Positions 36,531 through 47,260 of a stretch of DNA of 64,000 nt are shown here, piece by piece. The notes under the pieces were generated by a model. It saw nothing but the letters and a program-made list of their open reading frames with translations. It made no database searches and was not told the origin of the DNA. Location of the stretch: assembly GCF_000003855.2 (NCBI RefSeq), contig NW_003101667.1, forward strand, positions 531,012 through 595,011. Reading direction: 5' to 3'. This DNA comes from Blastomyces gilchristii SLH14081 (taxonomy: Eukaryota > Ascomycota > Eurotiomycetes > Onygenales > Ajellomycetaceae). The position numbers and the translations under genes were made by a program. Position 1 is the stretch's first letter. Each line of letters starts with the position of its first letter.

Positions 36531-39093
36531 TCAAATTTCCCATTTTCTTTTTTTGCTGTTGTTGTTGTTGGACCCGATATACGTACCTTGACAGACCAGT
36601 TCAAATCTCATCTCTGCGGAAAAATAAGTGACGCCAATCGAATACTCGACCTCGTAGTAGTCCTCGCCGTGGTTTCCCTGCTTACGCTTGAATTTCGAGC
36701 GCGGGATCGAGGAAAGGTTGTAGTTTAAGACGCAATGTTCGCGGCAGTCTAGATGAACGTTAATTTAGCAAGGGAACAGCCACAGGCATTTAGTGGGTCA
36801 GAAACACGAGACGACGGTTTGCGGGTAAGAAGGGAAAGAAGTAAAGGGTTGGGCCTGGTTCACCTTGATTCAAGTAGACCGGTGCGCTCGATCCATCTAG
36901 CGGAGAATAGTATATCGAGCTCGAGAATACCAGGGGATCATCGAGAGGGACGGCGCGGTACAGAGGGAAGGATTTTGGGGTGTTTTCTTGGACTTTGTCG
37001 CCCTGTTTTGTTTGATGTTATTATCAATGCCTAACATGACGTTATAGCATGCTCCAATATATAGATGACTCTCGCAAACACAAAAAGAAGGAAAAGGAGA
37101 AAGGAAAAGGGGTTCGCCGCGTGGGAGAGAAGATGGGGATCGGAGGAGAGGACACAACGTACCCGTTTGATACACCACTGCATGCACTCGGAATGCTTAT
37201 AAAGGCCCTCGTACTTGTCCCAAACTCTGTAACGGGGTTCATATTAACAGTGAAATAACATGGCGGTTGAGTGAAAACAATTGCACAGGAAGAAAGGGAT
37301 TCACCGTACTTTTTGTCCGTTGGCATACCCTGCTTCCATGGCATCCACAGTACCAACCCATAATTACCACGACAAGTATCGCGATCTGACATTCCAGGTT
37401 GGCGTAGCAGAGAGTTGTGATTTGCCTTTCATAACGGCCCCACGGACAATTGCAGTCCATCTTCATGGGGCAAAAAAGTCAGAATACATGTGAGAGAGGG
37501 AGAGAGTTGAAGAATAGTCAATATAATATACAGACCCATTAGGCGGCTGTAGAATTGGAATAGGTGAAACAGCCTGTTTGATTTGGCGGTAGAGATAAGT
37601 ACTTTCCCCAAAGCCGCCAACAAGGATAACTGCGCTGATGGGACCCTGTTTGGACGCTGCTTTGATTTGATCGTTTAGCAATGCAAGTACTTCTTCTATC
37701 ACCGGCCGGAATACATCTTTCATTTCGGTGTAGGTCATCTCCAAGAATCCAGCACAGATTCCGACGCTGGGATCGTCTTCGACTCCGGGAACTGGATGTA
37801 TTGAATTCCGAGGTTAGGTGGTGCTACATGATACAATGGAGAAAAGTAGCTAGTGCGCTAGGCTAGCAACTTACTGGGAATCTGGAATTCAATATCTTCT
37901 TCATCTTCGTCTTCATCCTCTGTTCCAAAATTGCGTTTTGTCTGTGTGTTTCGTTAGACGGCTGCTGCGGTTCTGAATCGGTGCTCTCGCGAACACTTGC
38001 CTCCTTTTCAAAATGGCTCATTGCCTGAAAGCGGAAAAGAGTCAGTGAACGGTGTATGAGTTAAGGAGATATGAATAGAAAACTATCTCTCACCATCGCC
38101 TTCGCATTTTTGGAGATAGGCTTTCCGTTGAGTTTTCTCATTAGGACCTCCTCGAACTTCCGGTTCAGAAATGTACTCCCGCACTGGCTACCTCCGCCAA
38201 TAGCAGTCTCCTCCACCTCATATGGGTAATCCACAGATTTCATCTTGTACGTAATCAAGTCCACAGTCCCTCCACCAGCATCACAGATTACCACGCTCTC
38301 CCCAACCTTGATGTGGTGTGGATCTAGCGCTTTAAGTGCATAAACAGCAGCCGCCTCGGGCTCCGACGTCATCTGAAGAGATGTGGTGTCGCCCATACCG
38401 GCTCTCATCGCAGCAGTTCGCGTCTTCTTCTTGGCAAGATCGGACCAGACAGCAGGGACAGTGATGATCCAATCCAGCTGGCAATCCTTCATCACGGCTG
38501 AGCCGTAGAGTTTCTCCAAGTGAGCGACGGCATGCCTGCGCAGACCTGTCAGGTATGCGGTTACGATATCTTCTGTAGTGCGCTGATATTCAGGGGGAGA
38601 CACGAAGAGGTCCTTTAGTGTCCTTGAGAGTTGAGTCAATCTGCCGACTCGGGAATTGTCTGGATCCAGGTCCAGTTTGAACCAGATATGTCTCTCCTGT
38701 CCATGTTTGATCTGGAAACCCCATTTGAATTGTTCGTTTCCTGGGCCGTCGAAGCGGATTTCACTGTGGAAAAGAGTAAATTAGTCGGTCATGCTTGAAA
38801 TTCAACCTACTGTGAGGTCGAGGGTTTTCATATATTTCCCTTACGTTGGAACTTTTTGACTGCTTACTCCTCGACCCCAGTCGGTGATAGGGATAGCAGC
38901 GTCGGTTCGCTAGTTTTAACAAGAAAATAGCGGACTGCTATTAGCCTCAACCCTGCTGAAACCCTGCGAGAACTTGCCCCTCTCCCCCCCCGCAAAAGTC
39001 GAGATATTCACGACATACCTGGGACGGGTCACTGAACGCAAGGCCAGAATACGTCGTCCCGAAGTCGACGGCTATCATAATACTTGTAAGCAT
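36531..39093 (-). CDS. Hsp70-like ATPase, 10 exons, one frameshift
   Basis: An actin-like-ATPase-fold protein of the fungal Hsp70-like family, usually annotated as Hsp70 family chaperone. ATG 39093 precedes the phosphate-1 loop DFGTTYSG. Later landmarks are CDAGGGTVDL (phosphate 2) and VGGFGES (adenosine site), then a C-terminal segment with IPRSKF and VEYSIGVTYFSAEM typical of the family, ending at the TGA at 36531-36533. My exons are 39093-39019, 38909-38845, 38763-38094, 38024-38001, 37941-37875, 37791-37536, 37460-37310, 37226-37163, 37002-36864 and 36748-36531. All phases agree except that exon 37460-37310 carries one extra base near 37380, between the segments NVRSR and CRGNYG. Without it the product is 575 residues. 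Intron 37942-38000 is a GC-AG intron. It lacks the canonical Hsp70 substrate-binding domain, as is usual for this family. It is divergent from the next gene. Confidence 0.88.
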
Positions 39094-39749
39094 TTTGGTA
39101 GGAACAATTTCTTGATCTCTGCTTTCCAGCAAAATAAAGCTACAAATTGCTCTCCTGGTGTCTGGCACGAATGTGGAAACGATCGATATTTGGGGAAGAC
39201 CGACGTCCTCGGCCACAGCACGAGCGCAGGCGAATTTATATATGTACGCACATTACATGTATGTACTAGAACCCCGCGTACACAGGTTTGGGTGGAACGC
39301 CGAAGAGGCTCTGCTTGGTGGGTGCTGGTTGAGTGTCAATCAATATTAATGGCCCAGCTCAGACGGGAATCGTCACAACCCTGATCGGACCAGCGCATGT
39401 TCGTATTTATCGCGCTCTATTGGTGGTGGCCTGCTCGGTAGCAAGGATCCATGCTCTAGACCGTGCTATCTATGGCCGGCAGTGCACGCCAGTCGTCCCG
39501 TTGTTGTTGAACGCCCTGGAGAACAAAGTGCTCATATTTTAGTGCTGCCGTGACCTGCCACGTCTGTCAGCCTTGTCCCAAGGAGAGCGGGCTGGCTTGA
39601 CTCCTCAATGAGCTCATGGGAAATGTTCGTGTCTTCCTATAAGGCGAAAGGGTCCAGTGTATCTACACCCGTAGAGATCGTTTTCTTTCATAGTACAGGA
39701 CATACATGACATTCTACGAGATAATAATACGCTTTGCCAACCTTCAAAC
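39094..39749. promoter_or_regulatory. divergent intergenic region
   Basis: 656 bp between the start codons of the minus-strand Hsp70-like gene and the plus-strand gene at 39750, so it must hold both promoters. An AT-rich patch aatttatatatgtac lies at about 39234-39248. No heat-shock element array was identified with confidence. Confidence 0.6.
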
Positions 39750-41768
39750 ATGAACTCGAGGGGAGATGCGTCGACGTTGTCGACAGCTCGGAAAATTGAG
39801 GAGCTGGATCATTTGATCGAAGTCGATGAACTACAGCAAGATTTCGCCGCGCTTGAGAATATCCCAGACGAAGAAAGGTCAATATTATTTTTCCTCCATG
39901 AACTGGAACGTGCAAATCAAGGTCTCCTTGTCCATCCCAATCTAACCATGTCATCAGCATGAGAAGCAAAGTTGGCACTGCAGAAGCGATATTGGATTCG
40001 CAAACAACGACTACAGCACCCCGCCGCCTGGGAAAAGACCGGCCCCGTTCAAAAAGTGCTACAGGAATACGCCCAGACGTCGGAAACCAGAGCCCTGTTC
40101 GTAATGTCCATGTTCAAGAACCGAGCGCCACTCGGCCACCTGTGCCTCCCCACAGGTCAGCAGCCGGGAAAGACAACGCCTTTATTCCAAAATCCCATGC
40201 GGAAAAAGAACCTCCCAGATACGTCTATAGAGGTGCGCTCGACGATTCCCCCGAGATGGAACTTACCCACCAGGTACACCGCGGTATCACGCAGGCCGGG
40301 ATGGGGGCGTCGTATGCTGAAAGAGCTAGGAGAGCTGTTGCCCCTGAGATAGATATCGAAGGCATGTATCAGGAGCTTATGTACTACCGTCGCGCTACAC
40401 AACATGCATTCCGGGAATCCGAGTATTATAAAAGGGTTGCTGGCTCGCTCCATAAAGAGCTGGAGGACTGTAAGAAAGATCTATGGGAGGCGCAGGACGA
40501 GAAGAAGGCGCTGGGACAGCAAATCCTAGACCTAGGAACGGTAGCGGAAGGGGTGACGGACGAAGTCCTGCGAAGAATCTTCCAAAATACCATCGGATCC
40601 GCGGTAGAAGCTCACTCCAAGGTTTTTGGCAAACCCACAGGTGACGATGCTGAGCGTTTGGGGAGACTTCTCAGCCCGGAATGTACTAAGTTGCTACAGC
40701 AGTTTGGTAGAAAGTACTACCACAGCTTGCTTGCCAGTGCACTCTTCAAAGAAACTGCTGATGCAGTCGGGAAGAAATACGTGGTGGGAGCAACATCGGG
40801 AATTTTAAGGCTCACCAGAGAACTTGGCGTGGACCTTGATCCCCGTAGTTCATTGACGTTTTTACAGGTGTTAGAGGAAATTCTCCATTTACCATCGATG
40901 GGTGAGCTGTCTCCACTATCAGTAATTATACATAAGGCCGAGGAGAGCAACTGGGTGCTAACTAAACGGACGCTGTTGATCAGGGGTACCACAGCGGGAA
41001 ATTAACGTGTGGAGATCCAGCTTCGTGAAGCTTCTCCAATACCTACCCGAAGTCAAGGAACTAGCAAATTCTTCCGGGGCCAAAGCGAGCGCAGAATCAG
41101 AGCTTTTGGAACTCGTCGATGAGGTATGGGCGAAACTGGAACCGCACATCCCCCTAGGAGACAAGGGCCGTCGCGGTCTGCAGAAGCTATTAAAGCTCCA
41201 GGCAAACCTTCGCGTGAAAACTAGCCTGTCCCTCGCGTCCTACGAGCTCAAGTTCCACGAACCGGGCACGCAGTTCAACGTTTCGACCATGAGAATTGTC
41301 GATATTACGGAGGGGGAGTGCGAGGACGACGAACTTCACAGACTCGACAGTGAGAGTTGCGGTCGAAAACTCGTTGTCGGGTATTGTTTTTTTCCGGCTC
41401 TTTATAAATGGGGCAATGATCGTGGATTTGATAATGAGAAGGGCCATGTCGTCGCGCGCGCTACTGTCTTGCCTGTCTATGAAGATGACCCCTTTTTACA
41501 GCAGCAGATATTCGATGGTAAGTGTGCATGAGGCATGTGTCAGCATCGTTGCCCCTTTTTTTCCCCGCTCAATATCATTGGTTTTACTTTCTTCTCTTTT
41601 CATTTCGGTTGAACTGGCAAAAATTGCGTGATATCCTTGCGGGCGAACTTCCGACCCAAATTTTCGGCATAGGTTTCTGACTTGCATTTTCTCCTCCCTT
41701 GTTCCTCATCAGACGCCAACCAACCACCAAAACTCGACGACATCCCGATGGCAAATTCTCAATCTTGA
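39750..41768 (+). CDS. hypothetical protein, 553 aa, 4 exons
   Basis: A gene of unknown function. Exons are 39750-39877, 39958-40901, 40984-41517 and 41713-41768, with GT-AG introns of 80, 82 and 195 bp. The second intron has a CTAAC branch-point-like motif. The joined frame is 1662 nt with no stop. The first intron choice is forced, because a shorter alternative (39922-39957) gives an immediate stop. The product is hydrophilic: an acidic N-terminus, a basic Pro/Arg/Ser-rich low-complexity stretch (about residues 50-140), a likely coiled coil (about 180-225, YYKRVAGSLHKELEDCKK and following) and a helical C-terminal half. No signal peptide, membrane segment or catalytic motif is visible. Base composition matches its neighbours, so it is probably a resident gene. 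Confidence 0.8.
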
Positions 41769-43149
41769 AGCGTCAACGAAATTCTTAAAATCTAGTCCAC
41801 GCCCATTAGCGGATAATTCGAGTCTATAAGCACGGCTACATATAAGAAAAACAAACCGGTTATCGTCGAATTAATATTTCTTTTAGTTGCGATCATTGCA
41901 GTTCATTACATCCCCCCCAACTTTTTTTTTTCCCCATCTAGTGTAGTCTGGGTTTGGGTTGTGGCGAGGGGCGACGAGACGAGGAGAGAGAGGGGGCTGC
42001 CCGACCACACAATTGACACTTGACACTTCAACTGTGCGTGTAGTTATATATATATGTGAGATAATAGTTAGGAGGATGTTGAAGAGGGTTGTTGAACTAT
42101 TTTCATGGGCTCTGGCAATGGGATAGTTATATGGGAAATAGAGTTATAGCATCGAAGGGGGGAAGTGCTTCCCCATTGTTCATTGGCAGGTCAATAAATG
42201 TGGAAATTCCAGGAAGAGTTTCTTTTTAAGAGGATACTGTATACAACGCCCTTTTTTCACTATTAATTGAAGAAGACACTGCATTGACATGTAGAGAACC
42301 TCCTACCTAAACGAGTATCGCTTGATCGCGCCAGCCCTAGATATAACTATCTACCATTGCACCCAGTAGCTCTACGAGAGTCGTATGCCTATTATAGCAT
42401 GCAACCGATTCATTCCACCGGGAACGAGCATGATACGGTATGGAGTGCGATGAGAGCCACTCCAAGTTCATAGTTGAAATACATTTAAGATTCGGCTTTC
42501 TTTAATCATTCTGCATATAATAAAACCATCATGTTCTGTGGGTTACTTCATTTTTTAATACTCTTGGTTTCCACCGTTTCTTCCGACGAATCCATTGCAC
42601 CCCAGTTTTCCAACCCCGGATCGCCCTTATCGAAATTTCCGAGAAATAGAGCTCTAACAGATCAAATGGAAAACGAAAGGGAAAAGAAGAATCCATGTCA
42701 TATCACATTGGTCGGAGTAATAAAAAGGAATAAAAAAACATATAAAGTAACAAGAGAAATGAAAAATGAAAAAAAAAGGAAAAAAAAAAGAGGCAACGAG
42801 GATCGAAAAAATTTGATAGGAAAGTGGGTGTGGCTGTACACATTACAGGAGAGGGAATACATCATAGACGCAATTAAAGTATAACGGACACAGAAAGAAA
42901 AGGAAAGAGGAAAGAAATGTAAAATAGAACAGCAACGTAACAAGATATTGCAAAGGTGCAAAAAGGAGACAAAGGGAATTGTAACAAAACGAATAAAAGG
43001 GAGCTCGTAGAACATTCAAATGACAGGACTGGACATATGTATTAACAATGGTCCACAGTAAAGCCACAACAGACGGTGGAAATTGTATCAAGGGAGAAGG
43101 CGAGAGGCAGGAGATGTCGGGAATATGGATGCTGATTGCAGTGAGTGGT
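41769..43149. other. convergent intergenic region
   Basis: About 1.4 kb between the 3' ends of the plus-strand hypothetical gene and the minus-strand VAP gene. It presumably holds both 3' UTRs. It includes T- and C-rich runs near 41905-41935 and an A-rich low-complexity stretch at about 42720-42800. A 117-codon frame at 42531-42884 is dominated by Lys/Arg/Glu from that A-rich stretch, and I do not regard it as a gene. Confidence 0.65.
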
Positions 43150-44430
43150 CTAGAAGAAGAGGTATGCCAAGAGGAAACTGAGGAAACAAAGACCAGCAAC
43201 AACTCGCAATGGGACGCCAATTTCCGCCGGCTGAGGGGGGTGCTGCTGTAGCCCAGAAGATGTCGATCCTGGTGCGGTGCTGCTGATTTTTCGTTGTCCT
43301 AGACCCTGATCTGCAAGCTGATCTCTCAATTTTTCGATTTGTGCTCTGGCTTCCGCAAGTTTGGACCTCAGCTCTTCACTTGCGGTATCTTCTTTTGGTG
43401 GTACGGCGGCGAGAGGGGAATGCCTCGATTCGGCTTTTGGGGCATCCGATGACGTCGCATCTGGTAGAGCAGCTCGGACTGCTGTTGGTGTATCAAATTT
43501 AGAGGCATTGGGGGAGGTGTACGCCGGGGGTTCTTCCTCAGGAGAAGCCTGCACAAGCAATCTATGTAAACGTGGATCCTCTCCGAGGCCAGTGGGGATA
43601 AGATACCGACAACTGGGACATACAATTCCATTAATTTCCGCGGTTGCGGTTTCCGCAGAGTCCTGGGGGAGGCAAAAATTCGACTTTTATTTTCTGTTCC
43701 TGAATAGAGCTTTTTGATGTCTGCTCAACGTGCTGCCACTGTAGCTATGGTTAGTACGTGCCTGACGGGCATAGTGGATTGCACAATGGGACGTACGATC
43801 GAGCTGACATTGGAGAAATCCTTGTCCGTGGACACTGCGACAGACTGGACCAAAAACTTGTCTTTAGACGTGCCCACTGACCTGTCATCCTTCATCGCCT
43901 GAAGAAGAACTGTTGTTGTCGTAAGTTTCTGAGTGAAATACCTCAGTATTGCGAAGGATGGGAATGCTGACTGACCTTGAACATCTATGCTCTCGCCCGC
44001 TCCAATGCGGCCAGAGTTCGGGCGCACGCAATAGCTGAATGGCAAAGGGTCAGGACGTCGAATGTATTAAAACATCGAAAGGAAGGGGCTGGCGAACCTT
44101 TTGGGAGCTGTTGTCTTGACCTACATACATCATGTGGTGAGTTTGTAGCTCAAATTGGATGAGTTGTCCTCCCAGCGAAGCGCAACCATACATACCTTGA
44201 ATGCAACCGGCTCATCGTTGTTGTTTTCTATAGTGAGGGTTTGGCTGACTTCCCGAGTAAACGGCCCTGTAGATATATATACGTCAACGGGCATGTTAAC
44301 TCTGTGATAGAGGGATTGGATTGCACTCACGTTGAAAGCGGAGGAATTTCTGAGGTGGCTTCGCTGTGGGATCCTGGACGGCGCTGGGATCCTTCGTGCG
44401 GTCGTCTTCGGTGATCAGGTTCACTGACAT
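43150..44430 (-). CDS. scs2: VAP/Scs2-type MSP-domain protein, 7 exons, one frameshift
   Basis: A VAMP-associated protein of the ER membrane, which in fungi tethers the ER to other membranes by binding FFAT-motif proteins. The MSP domain follows a roughly 33-residue N-terminal extension and shows RPFTREVSQTLTI, DEPVAFKVKTTAP, YCVRPNSGRI, VLLQAMKDD and DKFLVQSVAV. Then come a Pro/Ser/Ala-rich linker with EEEPPAYTSP, a coiled coil (ELRSKLAEARAQIEKLRDQL) and a C-terminal membrane anchor ending LSFLLAYLFF. Exons are 44430-44331, 44266-44196, 44120-44098, 44034-43976, 43909-43797, 43738-43624 and 43548-43150. The frame breaks inside exon 43738-43624 at a C5 run (plus strand GGGGG at about 43665-43669). 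With four Cs the product is 292 residues. This is either a homopolymer error or a real lesion. Confidence 0.88.
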
Positions 44431-44742
44431 TGTGTCAGGCGGAAAAGTCCAGGTATGAGAGCTAACACTAAGGATGTTCAGGCTGGGGGACGGGGGGCAG
44501 GCGTGAGAAGGGCGTTGATTATGATGATATCGCGAGCAGCCAGCACACAAGACAGCTCGGGGTGGAACAACATCAACACAGGGAAGCAAGGCCCGGGCTA
44601 GGCAAGGCGGCGATTGGTCAGCCGTCACGTGCATCACCCCTAGTTTAGAGATGCTGCAAACTGTAGGATGGTTAATCTTCTATCATTATCGGAGGAGCTA
44701 GCTACGTTATATTACATACGGTGCATATGTGTAGGCTACTGG
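44431..44742. promoter_or_regulatory. upstream region of the VAP gene
   Basis: About 300 bp of GC-normal sequence upstream of the VAP start codon. No specific promoter element is assigned. Confidence 0.45.
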
Positions 44743-45092
44743 GGCAAAAGAGCTCAATCACCACCAGCGCACTGCTGGTAGAAGGGCCGATCAACCACGG
44801 GACCCCCAACACCCCCCCTCGGACCAGCTACCACAGAGTACAGTACTCCTCTCAGTGGACTCAGTCCTAGGGCTCAAGGGACTTCTAGGGCACACTCCTA
44901 GGATGTCTCTTGGCACTGTTAAATGTCCAGGGTATTTGTTTGGAATTTTTAAGTCCATTCTGGGATTGAACCCATGCATGTTGATCACAGCAGGGCTCAC
45001 ACTTAATGATCTCATAACCTGTAGGCAAAAGAGCTCAATCACCACCAGCGCACTGCTGGTAGAAGGGCCGATCAACCGCGGGACCCCCAACA
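44743..45092. repeat. 69-bp direct repeats flanking a 212-bp block
   Basis: Copies at 44743-44811 and 45024-45092 differ at one base (CA against CG in ccacggg/ccgcggg). The 212-bp block between them has no gene. On its minus strand at 44962-44973 it has GGGTTCAATCCC, a good match to a Pol III B box. It may be a small retroelement or LTR-derived structure. It is not one of the SINE copies described elsewhere. Confidence 0.8.
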
Positions 45093-45530
45093 ATATGTCT
45101 TGGAGGATAACGTTGTTGTGTGTAATCTAGCTACGCGAGGTACACTAGATAGGTTGGGGGATAACGTTGTTCTCCAAGAGGTTATGAAGCCCTCAATAAG
45201 CTACGAACAACCGCAAATAACGTGCCAACCACGTCTCCACCCCATGGTTAACTTGAGATCGGGTGGAACGCCGGATCTGACAAAGGAATATGTGCCAATA
45301 ATGTGTAGAAGAAGAAATCCAGAAACACCAGAAGCACAACAAGAAACAACAGCAGGCGTGCCAACACCTGCAACAAATCAAAGAACAATTGCCCCAGGAG
45401 CTTTCAAGATGAATGACACAATTGTGAAAGAATAATGAGATAAGTTCAATAACAATTTTGAAGATTCAGTTGTAGACATTTACAAGAGATCAGATAATAT
45501 GAATAGCTTCAATAACTATAATACAAATTC
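45093..45530 (+). mobile_element. copia leader and gag N-terminus, partly unmutated
   Basis: The stretch 45290-45500 aligns with the minus-strand copia relic around 10660-10870, for example aacaattttgaagattcagtt shared in both. Up to about 45430 the sequence is GC-normal and has an open frame of 111 codons (45100-45435) with PETPEAQ and PAPTNQR-like Pro/Thr/Gln-rich composition, as in copia gag leaders. After 45430 it becomes AT-rich with stops. It is a 5' fragment that joins abruptly to a LINE scrap at 45531. Confidence 0.65.
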
Positions 45531-45645
45531 CTCAACTGCAGTTTTTATTGATATAAAAGGTGCATTTGATCATGTTTCAATGTCAAAAACAATTTAAACT
45601 TTGAAAAAGTTGAAATTTCCACTTTCTTTAATAAAATGAGTTGAT
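45531..45645 (+). mobile_element. LINE RT fragment
   Basis: About 115 bp matching the LINE RT region at 15700-15815 (the VFIDIK.AFDHVS segment), collinear and on the plus strand. It is less mutated than the long copy: GGTGCATTTGATCATG here against GATGCATTTGATTATG there. Confidence 0.85.
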
Positions 45646-45800
45646 TGACACACTCGCTACGGCCGCCGATCCACGTGATCGGCGATCGCAAGCTCCTATA
45701 AAAGTGTGGGATGGTTCATCTGTTGTATTCGTGTGAGAAGAGCTAGCTATATTTATTCATACCGGAAGAACGTAGGGTTATTACACGACCGGATTATGAT
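45646..45800. other. GC-normal patch with palindrome and TATA-like box
   Basis: A short unmutated island in the desert. It holds the near-palindrome ccgatccacgtgatcgg and a tataaaag about 20 bp later, an arrangement like the promoter part of an LTR. No partner LTR was found in the window. Confidence 0.45.
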
Positions 45801-46236
45801 TGTTTCATCATTTCAATCAGCAACACAGTCACTGAGCTGTAAATCATAGTATAATAATGAATAAATGATGAAATCACTGTAAATAAGTTATAAACTGAAA
45901 AAATCAATTATTATATTAATAATGTTACTGAATTCAATCTATATAATAACTAATTTTAAAAATTATCTTATTTATTAGTATTATTCTCTATTAAAAATTA
46001 CAGATACTTCTATCTAAATTCTCTCAAATTAATCAAACTAAGTTTTTTTTATAGTTTTTATTTCTAGTTATATTACTCTTATTAATCATATCACTGAACT
46101 TATGAATTGAGATTTATAAATTAGTCATGATCTGAGAGACACTGTTATCAGTTATCTAATATTTAAGAGTTAAAATTTCAGAGTAATTAGATACTGAGTA
46201 TTTAGAAGTCTATATAATTATTAATCTTTAAATATC
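45801..46236. other. AT-rich stretch without a recognisable gene
   Basis: Heavily mutated sequence with no domain, terminal repeat or open frame of note. Confidence 0.55.
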
Positions 46237-46592
46237 TTAGTAATTAAATGATTAATACGGTTATCTGATAGTATCTTAATATGAGAAATTAAAATATATA
46301 AGTTTAAAACCTGCAGAGAATACATTAAATTCAGAACTTAAGTATCTCAGATTTCTAATAAATACAGAGATGTATAAATTACTTGAATAAAAATTACTCT
46401 ATATTTCTAAGCTGAGAAGTTATTATTATATGTATTTAATTATCACTTCTTTATATTTTTCTATGTTTTTATTATCTTGATATAATCTTAATATCTGTAT
46501 TTTTCTTCTGTATAATTAACACTTAATCTGTATTTAACATTATGTAAGAACTTATTGTAAGCTTCACTTGCATATAAGTATAATAAAAGAAT
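46237..46592 (+). mobile_element. decayed SINE copy 5
   Basis: The plus-strand copy aligns with the other four SINEs along its length: the gaatggttaatacgg-like head at about 46240-46262, the B-box region decayed to agtttaaaacctgc, and the terminal aataaaagaataata. It is far more mutated than copies 1-4. Target duplications could not be identified because the flanks are also decayed. Confidence 0.75.
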
Positions 46593-46769
46593 AATATAGC
46601 AGGCTATGCTTAATTAATAAATTATTTCATTACACTTCATAGATTTCTGCTGAAAGCCTCTAATTCTCAATCACTGATTCTTGATTGAAGAACTTATAGA
46701 GTTGCTATTCATTTACTCTAAAGCTTTATGTTGTATATGTATAAATATCTGCTCTAATTGCTAATTCTC
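46593..46769 (+). repeat. truncated A-family LTR
   Basis: The left part of an A LTR on the plus strand (gcaggctatgcttaattaat and onward, decayed). It is truncated where a minus-strand A LTR begins at 46770. Confidence 0.7.
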
Positions 46770-47260
46770 TGTAAGAGATCTACACTAAATAAATCAGTAT
46801 AATATTTATAGATCTTGTAATACAAAAGTAAAAAATATTAAAGAAGGAAAAGAAAGAGAAAGTGTGAGAATCAGTAATCAGAGTGAATATTTATACATAT
46901 ATGTAATAATATACATAGTGAAGCTTTGAGATGAAAGAATAGAAATTTCATAGATTTTTCAGTAAAGAATCAGTGATTGAGAATGACTGAGAATCAGAGC
47001 TTTTAATAAAATCTATAAAGTGTAATAAAATAGTCTATATAATTGATCAAGTGTATTCTGTTATATTAGTCTCTTCTTTTCTGAAGTAAGATTGTGTGTA
47101 GTTCTTATCAGTTAAGAGCTGCAGTCTCAGATAATACAGAACTCAGAGTTCAGATCAGATAATTATAGCTGACTTATTTTACAAAATATTATTAATTACA
47201 GTTATGAAGTCTTTTATCAAGAATATCTTTAATCTCTTACTTAAGTTTATTATCTTCTGC
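46770..47260 (-). mobile_element. A-family relic: LTR plus chromodomain end
   Basis: A minus-strand LTR at 46770-47066 followed by about 195 bp equivalent to 1716-1905 of A1 (integrase C-terminus and chromodomain). It is cut by another A LTR at 47261. Confidence 0.75.

Noticed and set aside
38974..39384. 136-codon plus-strand frame over the Hsp70-like start
   Set aside because: Antisense to the phosphate-1 exon and the shared promoter region. No recognisable motif.
40157..40453. minus-strand frames inside the four-exon gene, and the 39972-40352 plus frame
   Set aside because: Shadow frames. The splice phase of the first intron selects the 39959 frame, which stays open for 944 nt.
42531..42884. 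117-codon plus-strand frame
   Set aside because: It is driven by an A-rich low-complexity stretch and is overlapped by an equally long minus-strand frame. No domain, no intron signals.
43361..43717. plus-strand frame across the VAP gene
   Set aside because: Antisense to exons with clear MSP-family and tail-anchor sequence. It has no features of its own.
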